A DNA stretch of 64,000 nt from Robiginitomaculum_A sp036478535 (lineage in GTDB: Bacteria > Pseudomonadota > Alphaproteobacteria > Caulobacterales > Maricaulaceae). Shown in pieces: positions 18,716 through 27,205 of this stretch. The notes below the pieces were generated by a model that had not been told where the DNA came from, searched no databases, and saw only the letters and a program-made list of their open reading frames with translations. How positions within the stretch are numbered: position 1 is the stretch's first letter; every line of letters starts with the position of its first letter. A program made the translations under genes and the position numbers. The DNA lies in the NCBI GenBank assembly GCA_965224735.1, contig OZ245059.1:1860001-1924000 (forward strand). Reading direction: 5' to 3'.

Positions 18716-19340
18716 TGATATCTGGGACAACCCAGTTGAAATTGCACAAGAAGTTTTGCGACAAGCACAAATTGGTTTTCAGTCCACTCCATTAAGAGAA
18801 ATTGCCACGGAGTTAGGAATTTATGATATTTCAGAAGAACCGCTGTCTGCTATAGACGGCGCATTATTTGTACCCGAAGGAAAGTTTGAGGGGGCAATTT
18901 TACTAAACAAAACCCAAGATGAAGGGCGTAAGCATTTTACCCTTGCCCATGAACTTGGTCATTATCTACATCCATATCACCATCCTCAAGCTGATGGGTT
19001 TTTTGAGTGTGATTCTAAAGATATGGGTATTAACCAGTTTTCAAAACTTGATGCTCTCAATAAAATCGAATATGAAGCCAATCAGTTTGCTGCTGAATTA
19101 TTGTTGCCATCAATATTTGTTAAAGAATTTCAAAATGATGCCACCAACCTCACACTTGAAAAAATAATAACCTTCTCAGATGTATTTAATGTTAGTCGTG
19201 CCGCGACATTCAGGAGAATAATTCAAGACCAAAATGTTCCTCTTATGGCAGTATATTCATTAAATGGAAAAATTAAATACTTCAACAATCCAAAAAAATT
19301 TCCATTTCTAAAGTTATGGACTAAGGCGCCTTTACCATAA
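18690..19340 (+). CDS. ImmA/IrrE-family metallopeptidase
   Basis: A 216-residue protein with the zinc-protease motif HFTLAHELGHYLH (HExxH, residues about 83-95) and the downstream EYEANQFAAELLLP glutamate segment typical of ImmA/IrrE. The N-terminal part reads like the family's DUF955 core. The start overlaps the XRE gene by 26 bases, as is common for antirepressor-repressor pairs. It likely cleaves the neighbouring XRE protein. Followed by an approximately 300-base gap and then the decayed DUF736 copy. AT-rich codon use matches the XRE gene but not the GC-richer transfer genes, suggesting separate acquisition. Confidence 0.85.
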   Translation: MKFDREALSDIWDNPVEIAQEVLRQAQIGFQSTPLREIATELGIYDISEEPLSAIDGALFVPEGKFEGAILLNKTQDEGRKHFTLAHELGHYLHPYHHPQADGFFECDSKDMGINQFSKLDALNKIEYEANQFAAELLLPSIFVKEFQNDATNLTLEKIITFSDVFNVSRAATFRRIIQDQNVPLMAVYSLNGKIKYFNNPKKFPFLKLWTKAPLP

Positions 19341-19638
19341 AATTCTATTAGTAACACTTATGACGGGGGCGATAATAGCGTGTCTAGTATATCCGTTGGG
19401 TGTCAGTCACTTTGGTTGAAGCGACCCTCAAACGTCACATTGTTAGAACAAGTCTTCGTACAGGAAAATGGCTATCGAATTACCTTACTTTCTCTAGGTT
19501 AATGGTAACATCCTTCTTTCCCCCTAGGCGATAAAAGCCAAGCTGACATAGTTTTAGCTACAACACTCTTGTATTGGCGTACCCAGAAAATCCTCATCGG
19601 TTATTAGGCCAATGAGGGCTATCATTTAAAATAGCGAA

Positions 19639-19961
19639 CTATCCAACTGAATTCCAGAGCTAGGCAAAGTGCTTTTGGTTTGCCGTTGGTTCTACCGCGA
19701 TTAACATATACATGACTGCGATTCATTCATCTGATAGGCGAGCGTGAGCGAGATATTTAGGCTTACCAGACATCTTATCAATCAGGTTCCAACTACCACC
19801 AATATCAGCCCATCATTGGTATACTCTGTGAAAGTCAGGAAGTTTATCATCCATTTCGTTATCATTCGTGCCAATACTGAAACAAGATTTCCAACCAAGA
19901 AACCCAGTTCTTAAAAATTACCGTCTTCACATTGTCATACACAACCGATCACTTGCACAAT
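19639..19961 (-). pseudogene. Decayed inverted copy of the DUF736 gene
   Basis: Read leftward, this stretch aligns end to end with the intact DUF736 gene at 20270-20593: the same 323-324 base length, shared runs such as GAAGACGGTAATTTT, GACTTTC...ACCAATGA, GGTAAGCCT and ATATCTCGCTCACGCTCGCC, and a matching stop. It lacks a start codon at the equivalent position (ATT) and contains stops, so it is not translated. The homology continues past the stop into a decayed version of the same hairpin terminator (about 19590-19625). The intact and broken copies are divergent, about 310 bases apart. It is probably an old duplication or a remnant of another element. Confidence 0.8.
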
Positions 19962-20269
19962 TTTATAGCCCCCAAGTAATATCCAAACGAAGTGACGAAA
20001 GACCTGTCTTCCTGCTGTCTGGGTGGTTACCTATCCTATGCAAAGGGATGGTGTAAGACGAAATAGAAATTTATTTCCCCGGCTAAAGCCTCCTCGCGCA
20101 CGGCGCAAGAGCGCCCAAATAAACTTAGATTTCATCTTCAAGGCCTCCCCCATTATTAGATTCTTAGAAGGAGGGGGAGCCACACAATCCCTTTGCACAG
20201 TCTTGCCGGTCCCCGTCAGCAGGGAGACAGGCTCCCGTAAATTAGCTGGCATTAAATGGAGACTAAAAA
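19962..20269. other. Intergenic region between the two DUF736 copies
   Basis: No convincing gene is seen in these 308 bases. It contains two inverted-repeat pairs: TGCAAAGGGAT (20039-20049) with ATCCCTTTGCA (20187-20197), and CTCCCCC (20145-20151) with GGGGGAG (20173-20179). GGGA...TCCC near 20222-20236 may form a small hairpin just before the DUF736 start. These could be operators for the regulators on either side or parts of an origin; nothing decides between them. Confidence 0.4.
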
Positions 20270-20593
20270 ATGGCACAAGCACTAGGATATGTAAGCCAAA
20301 GCAAAGACGGTAATTTTGAAGGAACTCTGGCTCTCGGCCAAAAATCCCGCATCAGCATCGTCGCTAACGACAACAAAACGGCGGATAAACAGCCAGACTT
20401 TCGGGTGTTTACCAATGACGGCGCAGAGATTGGCGGCGGCTGGAACCGGGTCGGTAAGACCTCTGGCAAGCCTTATATCTCGCTCACGCTCGCCCATCCG
20501 ATGATTGGCCCGCGTAAGGTCTATGCCAATCTTGGTAGAGCCAACGACAAGCCAAAAGGCGACTTCGCCATCCTCTGGAATCCAGCAGGATAG
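20270..20593 (+). CDS. DUF736 family protein
   Basis: A 107-residue protein of the DUF736 family: IGY/LGYVSQSKDGNFEGTL at the start, RISIVANDNK, then DFRVFTNDGAEIGGGW and a final AILWNPAG. Members occur in nearly all alphaproteobacterial RlxS/Trb ICEs and conjugative plasmids and are small beta-rich proteins of unknown role. It heads the excision-control block and ends at a perfect terminator. A second, diverged intact copy lies after the trb operon and a decayed one is immediately upstream. The ATG is preceded by GGAGAC at a suitable distance. Confidence 0.85.
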   Translation: MAQALGYVSQSKDGNFEGTLALGQKSRISIVANDNKTADKQPDFRVFTNDGAEIGGGWNRVGKTSGKPYISLTLAHPMIGPRKVYANLGRANDKPKGDFAILWNPAG

Positions 20594-20612
20594 CCCGCCG
20601 CTCAAACGATAG

Positions 20613-20645
20613 CCCCCATCGGTCAAACAACCGATGGGGGTTTTC
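20613..20645 (+). terminator. Rho-independent terminator after DUF736
   Basis: CCCCCATCGGT and ACCGATGGGGG form a perfect 11-base stem with a 6-base loop followed by TTTTCTTG. Confidence 0.9.
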
Positions 20646-20767
20646 TTGTGTATTTTAACACTTATAAAGTGTTTTTAAGCTATAAACCGCGCAAAAAGGG
20701 ACTGGGGAATAGGCTTATTACTACACCATATAGGGGAAATTCACCTGCTTGTGCAGAGAGATTACTT

Positions 20768-21547
20768 ATGCCCAACGCGGCATGGGCGTGGGAATTTTTG
20801 CGCCGAAATAAGCAGTATCAACGGGACTTTGCTAAGGCGTTTTGGGATAGCCCAGATGTTATAGAACTGGTCACGGGAAGCCGCCTCGTTATTGCTAAAA
20901 AACGCTATCAAAAAGCCCGTGATTGGGGCTTGGTTTGCTTCGCTGATCCCGACTTTAATGCACTTGAAACAGAGGTGGTATGGAAGCCGTCTGCGTTTGG
21001 CGCGACGGTGCGCGTCAAGCTTGGCGACTTACAGGTTGAATGCGAAAGCCCGCATAGTAACTTTGGCCGCGTCGAGGATAGCGTAATTCTATCTGAACTC
21101 CGCTGCCACCGCGTCTTGTATGAGAGCGTCAATAAGAGCCGTCATATCGTGTTAAACACAGCAGATTACTGGTTTCAGCTATATTGCGATACCGTACATC
21201 CGAGCGGTGATAAAGTAATAATTCGTTTTAGAATTGACGGCGGCAGTCACTCGTTAGAGCGCATGAAAACCATCGCGGAGTTATTAGATTTTGCCCATTC
21301 ATCTAGCGATGAATTAAGCCAGTTAGGGACGGAAAAAACTACTCAAATGCTCCAAGATTCCATCATCGCGCTCGATGCTAGCAAGGGCGGCGGCTCGTAC
21401 CGAACGATTTCTTGCGCCTTAGTTGGCGAAAAACGCACCCTTGAGGAATGGGATAGCGGCAACTGCGTGCTTAAAGATAAAGCCCGCCGCGCCCTCGCTA
21501 TGGGGCGCAGATTTCGTGACCATGATTATTTATCGCTTCTGGGTTGA
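20768..21547 (+). CDS. FseA-like excision activator (DUF6499/DUF2285)
   Basis: A 259-residue protein. The N-terminus WAWEFLRRNKQYQRDF is the short transcriptional-regulator-like domain, and the C-terminus (LEEWDSGNCVLKDKARRALA, then RRFRDHDYLSLLG) matches DUF2285. In ICEMlSym of Mesorhizobium the two halves are made from separate frames joined by programmed frameshifting to give FseA, which activates the excisionase gene rdfS. Here both lie in one uninterrupted frame. An in-frame start 120 bases earlier was rejected because homology begins at the ATG at 20768. The next gene is the RdfS-like factor, as expected for the activator and its target. Confidence 0.75.
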   Translation: MPNAAWAWEFLRRNKQYQRDFAKAFWDSPDVIELVTGSRLVIAKKRYQKARDWGLVCFADPDFNALETEVVWKPSAFGATVRVKLGDLQVECESPHSNFGRVEDSVILSELRCHRVLYESVNKSRHIVLNTADYWFQLYCDTVHPSGDKVIIRFRIDGGSHSLERMKTIAELLDFAHSSSDELSQLGTEKTTQMLQDSIIALDASKGGGSYRTISCALVGEKRTLEEWDSGNCVLKDKARRALAMGRRFRDHDYLSLLG

Positions 21548-21681
21548 ATCTTAAAAAAGCCTAAGGGGTGGCATTTTGCACCCCCACCATTTTGCCACTC
21601 CTCAGAGCCTCAATTTAGTGCCTTACTCCAATCAACCCAGTTGAACTTACTGTTCAGCGGGAGGTGAAAAAGGAGGAACGC

Positions 21682-21900
21682 ATGAGCAAAAATCGTAAAA
21701 GTCCGTACTGCACACCCAAAGAAGCGGCTGAATACTTACGGCTAGAAGTCAGAACGCTTAACAGCATGCGCTGGCGCGATGCTGGCCCGCGTTATCGAAA
21801 ACACGGCAACCGCGTCTTCTACCGCTATGCAGATTTAGACGCATGGTCAGGAGGTAATGATTGCGGTTCTGGCGGGCGAGTTAAGGCGCGTCATGTCTAG
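21682..21900 (+). CDS. RdfS-like excisionase / directionality factor
   Basis: A 72-residue MerR/AlpA-type winged-helix protein: YCTPKEAAEYLRLEVRTLNS followed by MRWRDAGPRYRKHGNRVFYR and YADLDAW. This is the pattern of RdfS and other small ICE recombination directionality factors, which turn the integrase from integration to excision. The ATG has AAGGAGG eight bases upstream. It overlaps the DUF2840 gene by 8 bases, the gene order rdfS-DUF2840-traF being that of rhizobial ICEs. A paralogue with the same core sits in the second element at 47466-47660. Confidence 0.8.
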   Translation: MSKNRKSPYCTPKEAAEYLRLEVRTLNSMRWRDAGPRYRKHGNRVFYRYADLDAWSGGNDCGSGGRVKARHV

Positions 21901-22330
21901 GTTAGTGGCGGTGAAATGTGAATTTATCAGAGATAAGATAAACCATAGACTTAGGTTTGGCGCGCCAGAAATGAGCGTGAAACTGCGCAAAAGCCAAAAG
22001 CTTTATGCGTTCGGGGTAGGACAAGTGTTTGGCTATATCCGCTGGAAAGCCAATAAATATGGGACGGTAGATTGGCGGCTGTATATTTGCCAAGCGTCAT
22101 TATCAGACCAAGTAACACGAGTACCGGGCATTATTCCAGGCGCAAACGTCCTGTTATCCGCTCATGGCAATCTCGCTATGCAGCGAATGTTAAAGAAAAT
22201 TGATAGTTTGGAAGCGCAAACAGACGGCGGCCTAGAAGTGATAACGCCGGCTTATTGGCGGCATTTACACAATGCCCGCGTCATTAATCGCCCCGCCCAT
22301 CCCTTTACTCTCGGAGGATATAATGCTTAG
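21893..22330 (+). CDS. DUF2840 family protein
   Basis: A 145-residue protein of the DUF2840 type: NHRLRFGAPEMSVKL at the start, VFGYIRWKANKYGTVDWRLY in the middle, and a PAYWRHLHNARV near the end. It always sits between the rdfS-like gene and traF in alphaproteobacterial ICEs; its role is not known. The start was chosen at ATG 21893, overlapping the RdfS-like stop by eight bases; the longer frame starts inside that gene. It overlaps the traF start by eight bases, so translation of the three is coupled. Confidence 0.75.
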   Translation: MSRLVAVKCEFIRDKINHRLRFGAPEMSVKLRKSQKLYAFGVGQVFGYIRWKANKYGTVDWRLYICQASLSDQVTRVPGIIPGANVLLSAHGNLAMQRMLKKIDSLEAQTDGGLEVITPAYWRHLHNARVINRPAHPFTLGGYNA

Positions 22331-22994
22331 AAATATACTGATTGCTACGGGCGTAACCCTGCTAGTTGTTGCCACAACAGCAGAGATAAAGTTCCCGCCA
22401 AAGCCTGCCGTTCTCTATAATCCAAGCGCTAGTGCGCCTATTGGATGGTATAGATTACGAGCAAATGCTCCTCTAAAAGTTGGCGATCAGGTGGCTGCTT
22501 ATGCGCCAGAATGGGCAAGAAAGCTCGCCGATGAACGCCAATATTTGCCCTACGAATACCCTATGATTAAGACTATTTGGGCAAGTTCTGGCACTCAAAT
22601 ATGTGTCCATAACAATCGGATTAGTGTCCCAAACCATCCTGTTATCTTCAGTTTGTCGCAGGATAGTTTGGGGCGCGATATGCCAAAATTATCGGGCTGC
22701 TTCACACTTAAATCAGGTGAGTATTTTCTAGTTTCGCCCGATGTGCAGGCGGGTTTTGACAGCCGATATTTTGGCGCAGTAGAGGCGCAAAATATTCTGG
22801 GCAAAGTTGAATTTCTCGGAAACCGCGCACTTTCCCGAAGCGGAGAAAAGCAGGAAAACAGTCGGGTTTTAGAGGGTAAAAGGGAGTGCTTGGGTAAACC
22901 CGCCGTGTGTGATTCGCTAAGTATTGTGGAGACTGGAGTGTGGGTTGGTATAGTGAATGTGTTCACACATAAATTATTGAGGAGACCATTATGA
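22323..22994 (+). pseudogene. traF: Conjugative signal peptidase TraF, interrupted by IS110
   Basis: TraF is a periplasmic S26 peptidase that matures the pilin TrbC. The N-terminal membrane helix (residues 4-20), the catalytic serine in SAPIGWY (Ser37) and the general-base lysine in YPMIKTIW (Lys83) are present, as is FDSRYFGAV near the end. An IS110 element enters at 22885 (residue 188), so the frame now ends in 36 IS-encoded residues. Past the element the same frame stays open to a TAG at 24581-24583, just before the relaxase start, so about 57 codons were probably split off. The catalytic part is intact and may still work; the start is ATG 22323, coupled to DUF2840. Confidence 0.7.
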
Positions 22995-24028
22995 ACGTAT
23001 TTGTAGGATTGGATATATCACTTGAAGAGACGGCTGTTTGCGTAGTTGATAAGGACGGCAAGGTGCTAAAACAAGTGTCGGTTATGACGGAGCCAGAAGC
23101 AATTGCGCCTGTACTGAAGCCATTTGCTGGCCGTATTGAACGGGTTGGATTTGAGGCCAGCAGCCTGTCGCCTTGGCTGAGCAATGAACTTATCAAGCTA
23201 GGCTTCCCGGCGATTGTTGTCGAGACGCGCCATATGGCAAGCGCGCTTGGGGCGATGCGCAACAAGACGGATCGCAATGATGCGCGAGGACTTGCCCATA
23301 TGATGCGCACAGGATGGTTCAGACAGGTGCATGTCAAGAGCGATAACAGCCACCGTTTGCGGATATTGTTGACCAATCGCCGCATGTTAAAGCGTAAATT
23401 TATCGATATTGAAAACGCCATTCGCGGGACGCTCAAGGTGTTTGGCATTAAGATGAACCGTTCGACCAGAGGAAATTTCGAGCGCGATTTGTTGATGAAG
23501 TTGGAGAATGAAGACCCCATGCTGCGCGATATGACGGCCAGTATGTTATCGGTCAGGCATACGCTTTTGGAGCAACATAATAAGTTCCACAAACTGCTTG
23601 TGCAAACGGTGCGCGAAGATGAAGTTTGCCGCCGGTTTATGACGGTGCCAGGCGTCGGCCCGGTGACTTCACTTGCCTTTAAAACAACCATTGATGACCC
23701 GTCTAGGTTTGCAAAATCAAAGACGGTCGGGGCGCATTTGGGCCTAACACCGAAGCGATACCAATCGGGGACGGTGGACTATGACGGGCGCATATCCAAG
23801 TGCGGCGACCCTGAAATGCGCTCGCTTCTTTATGAAGCAGCCCAGTCAATGCTCACCCGTGTACAGAGCTGGTCGGTGCTCAAAGCCTGGGGGATGAGCA
23901 TACAAAAGCGGGCTGGAAAGCGCCGCGCCATTGTTGCCGTTGCCCGCAAACTAGCGACAATATTACACCGAATGTGGGTGGACGGAACAGAGTTTAAGGC
24001 GAGCCGCGACGAACTGAACGCGGCCTAA
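22991..24028 (+). CDS. IS110-family transposase
   Basis: A 345-residue transposase with the two-domain IS110 layout: an N-terminal RuvC-like DEDD domain (FVGLDISLEE, then RNDARGLAHMM) and the C-terminal transposase domain (VPGVGPVTSLAFKT near residue 220, HLGLTPKRYQSG near 252). It differs from the second copy by a single residue (Ser/Ala after PEMR), although several silent differences are scattered nearby. It catalyses excision and re-insertion guided by a structured RNA from the element's non-coding end. The ribosome-binding site is GAGGAGACC. A long opposite-strand open frame is only its shadow. Confidence 0.9.
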   Translation: MNVFVGLDISLEETAVCVVDKDGKVLKQVSVMTEPEAIAPVLKPFAGRIERVGFEASSLSPWLSNELIKLGFPAIVVETRHMASALGAMRNKTDRNDARGLAHMMRTGWFRQVHVKSDNSHRLRILLTNRRMLKRKFIDIENAIRGTLKVFGIKMNRSTRGNFERDLLMKLENEDPMLRDMTASMLSVRHTLLEQHNKFHKLLVQTVREDEVCRRFMTVPGVGPVTSLAFKTTIDDPSRFAKSKTVGAHLGLTPKRYQSGTVDYDGRISKCGDPEMRSLLYEAAQSMLTRVQSWSVLKAWGMSIQKRAGKRRAIVAVARKLATILHRMWVDGTEFKASRDELNAA

Positions 24029-24059
24029 TCGCAACACATAAACACAAGAATGGAGACAG

Positions 24060-24330
24060 AAAACTAAGTAAAATATAATCAACAATCTTCCGAATTCCAC
24101 GTAAAGTGGATGGCTCCAAGACGGGGTCGCGGGAGGGATGATCCCGCTATCTTGCCGGCACTGAGTAATTATTATGACGAATTATTTAAGTGCGTTTGCA
24201 GTGCTTCTGGACGTCCATCCCCTCTGAAAACAGCATGTGCGGGTCACAAATGATCGAGCACGAAGTAGTGCATGAACCGTCTGGGAAGCCAAAAAATTAC
24301 AGCGCAATACTGCGCGCAAAATGAAGATGT
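24060..24330 (+). ncRNA. Putative IS110 guide (bridge/seek) RNA region, copy 1
   Basis: About 270 bases downstream of the transposase are unusually conserved between the two copies although the short stretch at the end of the gene is not. They contain stems such as CCAC-GTAAA-GTGG (near 24098), GCGGGA...TCCCGC (near 24130) and further pairs. IS1111-type elements encode their guide RNA after the transposase. The exact RNA ends cannot be read. Confidence 0.4.
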
Positions 24331-24585
24331 GCAGACATGAAAGGAAAATGGTATGTTTGGAAAAAGACCAATTTGGGTTGACAAAAGGGGCGGGTTTAGT
24401 CAGGGCAAGATAAAGGACCGAGCCCACCTTGGGCTAAGTCATTGTCTGCACATCGTTTTTTCTGGCCCACCCCAAAATTGGCGTGCCCACCTAATCGGCG
24501 CTATGCCCCTTACTAGCGTGGTTTTCAGCCTGCCCACCTCCAAAAAACGTACAAATACCGTTGTTTTGCGAAAAGGCACTTAGAG

Positions 24586-26508
24586 GTGGCCGAGAGAGAG
24601 GAAAACCCGTTTCACATTAAGCTTGGCGCTATTCATTCGCCGAGTGGTTCGCGCCGAATGATGAGCTTTGCTGGCCGCGTAAGACGAGCAGCGCAACGTG
24701 CTTCAAAATCAAGTGGAGGGCGCAGCGGTTATGGTGGTTCTAAAGTACGCGAGCAGTTCTTCTCACGCCGCGTCATTATCAAAGTGAATTTGGTCAAAAT
24801 GAGCGGCGGCGGAATCAAAGCACAGAAGCTTCATTTGGATTACATAATGCGCGAGTCTGCCACGCGAGAAAATGAACAAGGCCAAGTCTATGATAAGGAG
24901 CATAACAAAGCTGACTCGGCGGCATTTAAAGAGCGCGGCCAAGATGACCGTCACCAGTTTAGAATTGTTGTCTCGGCGGAGGACGGAAAAGAGCTAACGG
25001 ACTTACGCGCTTTCACGCGTGATCTTATGACACGGATGGAAGCAGACCTTGGCACGAAACTCGATTGGGTAGCGGCCAATCATTATGATACGGCCACGCC
25101 GCACACGCATATTGTTCTTAACGGTAAAAAAGATAACGGACAAAATCTTGTTATCCCGCGTGCATATATTTCATACGGCATGCGGAATGCGGCAGAGGAA
25201 TTAGCGACCATAGAGCTTGGCCCAATCAATCAAATGCAGGCTGGCATTAAACTGGCCGAGCAAGTGAAGCAGCAAAGGTTTACGCAGCTTGATAGGGGGC
25301 TGCTCAAAGCGGCAAATAAAAACATTGTAGATATTACGCAATCAGCGGCGCGCGGCAGTGAGTGGACACGCCGCTTTGATGTTGCGCGTCTCAAAGAACT
25401 TAGCCGTATGGGGCTGGCCTATAAAATGAGAAATGGCCTCTGGAATCTCGATGAAAAACTTGAACCTATTTTAAGACGCATGGGGGAAAGCGATGACATT
25501 CTTAAAAAGTATCACCGCACACTGCGGCAGGCAGGCTTGGAGCGGCCAACGGAAAACGATGTTATTTACGACCCTTATGACGAGCGTGAAGTGCAACTTA
25601 CGGGCAAAATAATTGGCCTTGGCGTTATTGACGATGTGAATGACAAATCCTTTATTGTGCTGGACGCTATAAATGGCCGTGCGTTTTATATCCCCGTTGG
25701 GAAAGCAGAGCATATTGAGGGCTTAACGAAAAACATGATTGTTACGGTCAATCCTGCCGAAGTTAAAGCCAAAGCATCCGACCATACAATCGAGAAAATA
25801 GCAGCACTGCGCGGCGGTGATTATAGTCCAGCTTTGCACCAAGCATTAGACCAAAGCGCAAGCAAGGAATTTATCCAAGCACATGTCAGGCGTTTGGAAG
25901 CCCTGCGGCGCGCAGGCCATGCGACCCGTAACAAAGATGGCTCATGGAAAATACCCCATGATTATTTGGACAGGGCTAAGTCTTATGAAAAATTTAGGAG
26001 CCGTGCAAAGCCTGTCGATGTAAATGTGCAGTCTCGATTATCGCTCAAAGAGCTACAAACAGCGATGGGTCGCACATGGCTTGATACAGAAATCATGGCG
26101 GATACCGTCCCAGTAAATGAAGGGTTTGGCAGTGATGTTCAGACTACAAAAATAGTGCGCACCCAATACTTGGTTCAGCAAGGTATTTTGGAAAATGAAA
26201 ACACACCATTAGGCGAAGAGCATTTAGAAGAACTAGAACGCCGCGACCTAGCATCTGCAGCGAAAAAACTATCGGCCACGTTGGGCAAAGCATATTTAGG
26301 TATGGACGGCTCGGCTAGAATAGACGGCACTTATAGAGAAGCCATCACCCGCCCAAGCGGAAAATACGCCATCATAGAACGCGCTAAAGATTTCTCACTT
26401 GTGCCGTGGCGTGATGTTCTCGAACGCAATCGCGGCAAAGCGGTGTCAGGGATTATGAGGGGGAATACGATTTCGTGGACGCTGAATAAGGGGCGGGAGA
26501 TTTCTTAG
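24586..26508 (+). CDS. VirD2/RlxS-type relaxase with DUF3363
   Basis: A 640-residue relaxase that nicks the element's oriT and pilots the strand into the recipient. The N-terminal 210 residues carry the relaxase fold: LDYIMRES (tyrosine near residue 86), DRHQFRIVVSAEDG and NHYDTATPHTHIVLNG (the three-histidine metal site, residues about 167-183). The rest is the DUF3363 region found in RlxS of ICEMlSym. The GTG start at 24586 follows the open traF frame by two bases. It is the first intact gene after the IS110 insertion, so its transcription from the traF side may be altered. No oriT could be identified with confidence. Confidence 0.85.
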   Translation: MAEREENPFHIKLGAIHSPSGSRRMMSFAGRVRRAAQRASKSSGGRSGYGGSKVREQFFSRRVIIKVNLVKMSGGGIKAQKLHLDYIMRESATRENEQGQVYDKEHNKADSAAFKERGQDDRHQFRIVVSAEDGKELTDLRAFTRDLMTRMEADLGTKLDWVAANHYDTATPHTHIVLNGKKDNGQNLVIPRAYISYGMRNAAEELATIELGPINQMQAGIKLAEQVKQQRFTQLDRGLLKAANKNIVDITQSAARGSEWTRRFDVARLKELSRMGLAYKMRNGLWNLDEKLEPILRRMGESDDILKKYHRTLRQAGLERPTENDVIYDPYDEREVQLTGKIIGLGVIDDVNDKSFIVLDAINGRAFYIPVGKAEHIEGLTKNMIVTVNPAEVKAKASDHTIEKIAALRGGDYSPALHQALDQSASKEFIQAHVRRLEALRRAGHATRNKDGSWKIPHDYLDRAKSYEKFRSRAKPVDVNVQSRLSLKELQTAMGRTWLDTEIMADTVPVNEGFGSDVQTTKIVRTQYLVQQGILENENTPLGEEHLEELERRDLASAAKKLSATLGKAYLGMDGSARIDGTYREAITRPSGKYAIIERAKDFSLVPWRDVLERNRGKAVSGIMRGNTISWTLNKGREIS

Positions 26509-26529
26509 AATTCTTGGAGTTGGGAATTG

Positions 26530-27048
26530 TCAATCTTGCTCTGGGGCATATTCATGCATATCATAGTCGTGTTCAGTGGCCCCACAATTCAGGCAACGTT
26601 CTCCACCATAATTTTCATTATATGACCAGCCGCCCGCCCAACCGCAAGCAGGGCAAAATTCTTCATGCTCGACATCACCCCATTGCCATGCATTCGCATA
26701 TTCGGGCAAACCTTTACGATCACGGGAGACAATTTCGAAGGGTTTGTCTCCAACAGTAATGAAACTGATAGGGGAGTAATCCTTCAACGCATCTATCACA
26801 TCCTCAGCATGGAGATAAAACCATTCGCCTTGAAATCGGCTTTCTGCATATCTTTCATGCATTATTTTTTCTATTGCTTTGTCTTCATCCGTATTACTAG
26901 ATCTAATTTCACCCATCAATGAAAGAATGTCAGGATTACCTGTTTGAAGTTCTCGACTTCTACGTTTTATGGAGCAAGAATAACCAACCTTAATCCTCAT
27001 GGGATTTACATGATGAGAATTCTCTTCGGTTAGAAAATAAACTGACAT
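26530..27048 (-). CDS. T5orf172/GIY-YIG-like protein with zinc ribbon
   Basis: A 172-residue protein. The N-terminal 90 residues (VYFLTEE, RIKVGYSCSIKRRSRELQTG, EKIMHERYAESRFQGEWFYL) match the T5orf172 / Mug113 branch of GIY-YIG nucleases. The C-terminus has two CxxC knuckles (FCPACGWAGGW and RCLNCGA), a zinc ribbon. ATG 27048 is used because homology begins there; the longer frame adds 31 unlikely residues. It is convergent with the relaxase and divergent from the unknown gene at 27206. Role unknown; such genes are frequent cargo in mobile elements. A related, broken gene lies at 60369-62271. Confidence 0.7.
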   Translation of the reverse strand: MSVYFLTEENSHHVNPMRIKVGYSCSIKRRSRELQTGNPDILSLMGEIRSSNTDEDKAIEKIMHERYAESRFQGEWFYLHAEDVIDALKDYSPISFITVGDKPFEIVSRDRKGLPEYANAWQWGDVEHEEFCPACGWAGGWSYNENYGGERCLNCGATEHDYDMHEYAPEQD

Positions 27049-27205
27049 TCCTTCAAATTTCTGCCCAAAGAGGCTGTAATCGTAGTAGACAATGGAATCG
27101 TAGTACAAATACTTTTGATGGTAAAGAATAATGACCAACATACTGGAAATATTCCTGAGAGTAATAAAGTGCTAGGCTTTTTATTGTCAATTATGGGAGC
27201 TAAAT

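Larger units (their letters stand above)
22885..24416 (+). mobile_element. IS110-family element, copy 1
   Basis: The stretch from AGTGCTTGGGTAAAC to GGGCAAGATAAAGG matches the inverted copy at 45807-47338 over exactly the same length (1532 bases). No terminal inverted repeats or target duplication are seen, as is usual for IS110. It holds one transposase gene, 106 bases of leader and about 390 bases of structured non-coding DNA after the gene. It is inserted in traF. The right end may be longer, see the findings. Confidence 0.85.

Noticed and set aside
19868..20313. Short rightward frames before DUF736
   Set aside because: They cross the decayed inverted DUF736 copy and the intergenic repeats; no homology or ribosome-binding site.
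22963..23691. Long leftward open frame (242 codons) across the IS110 transposase
   Set aside because: Exact antisense shadow of the transposase gene; the same frame appears at 46532-47260 only because the element is repeated.
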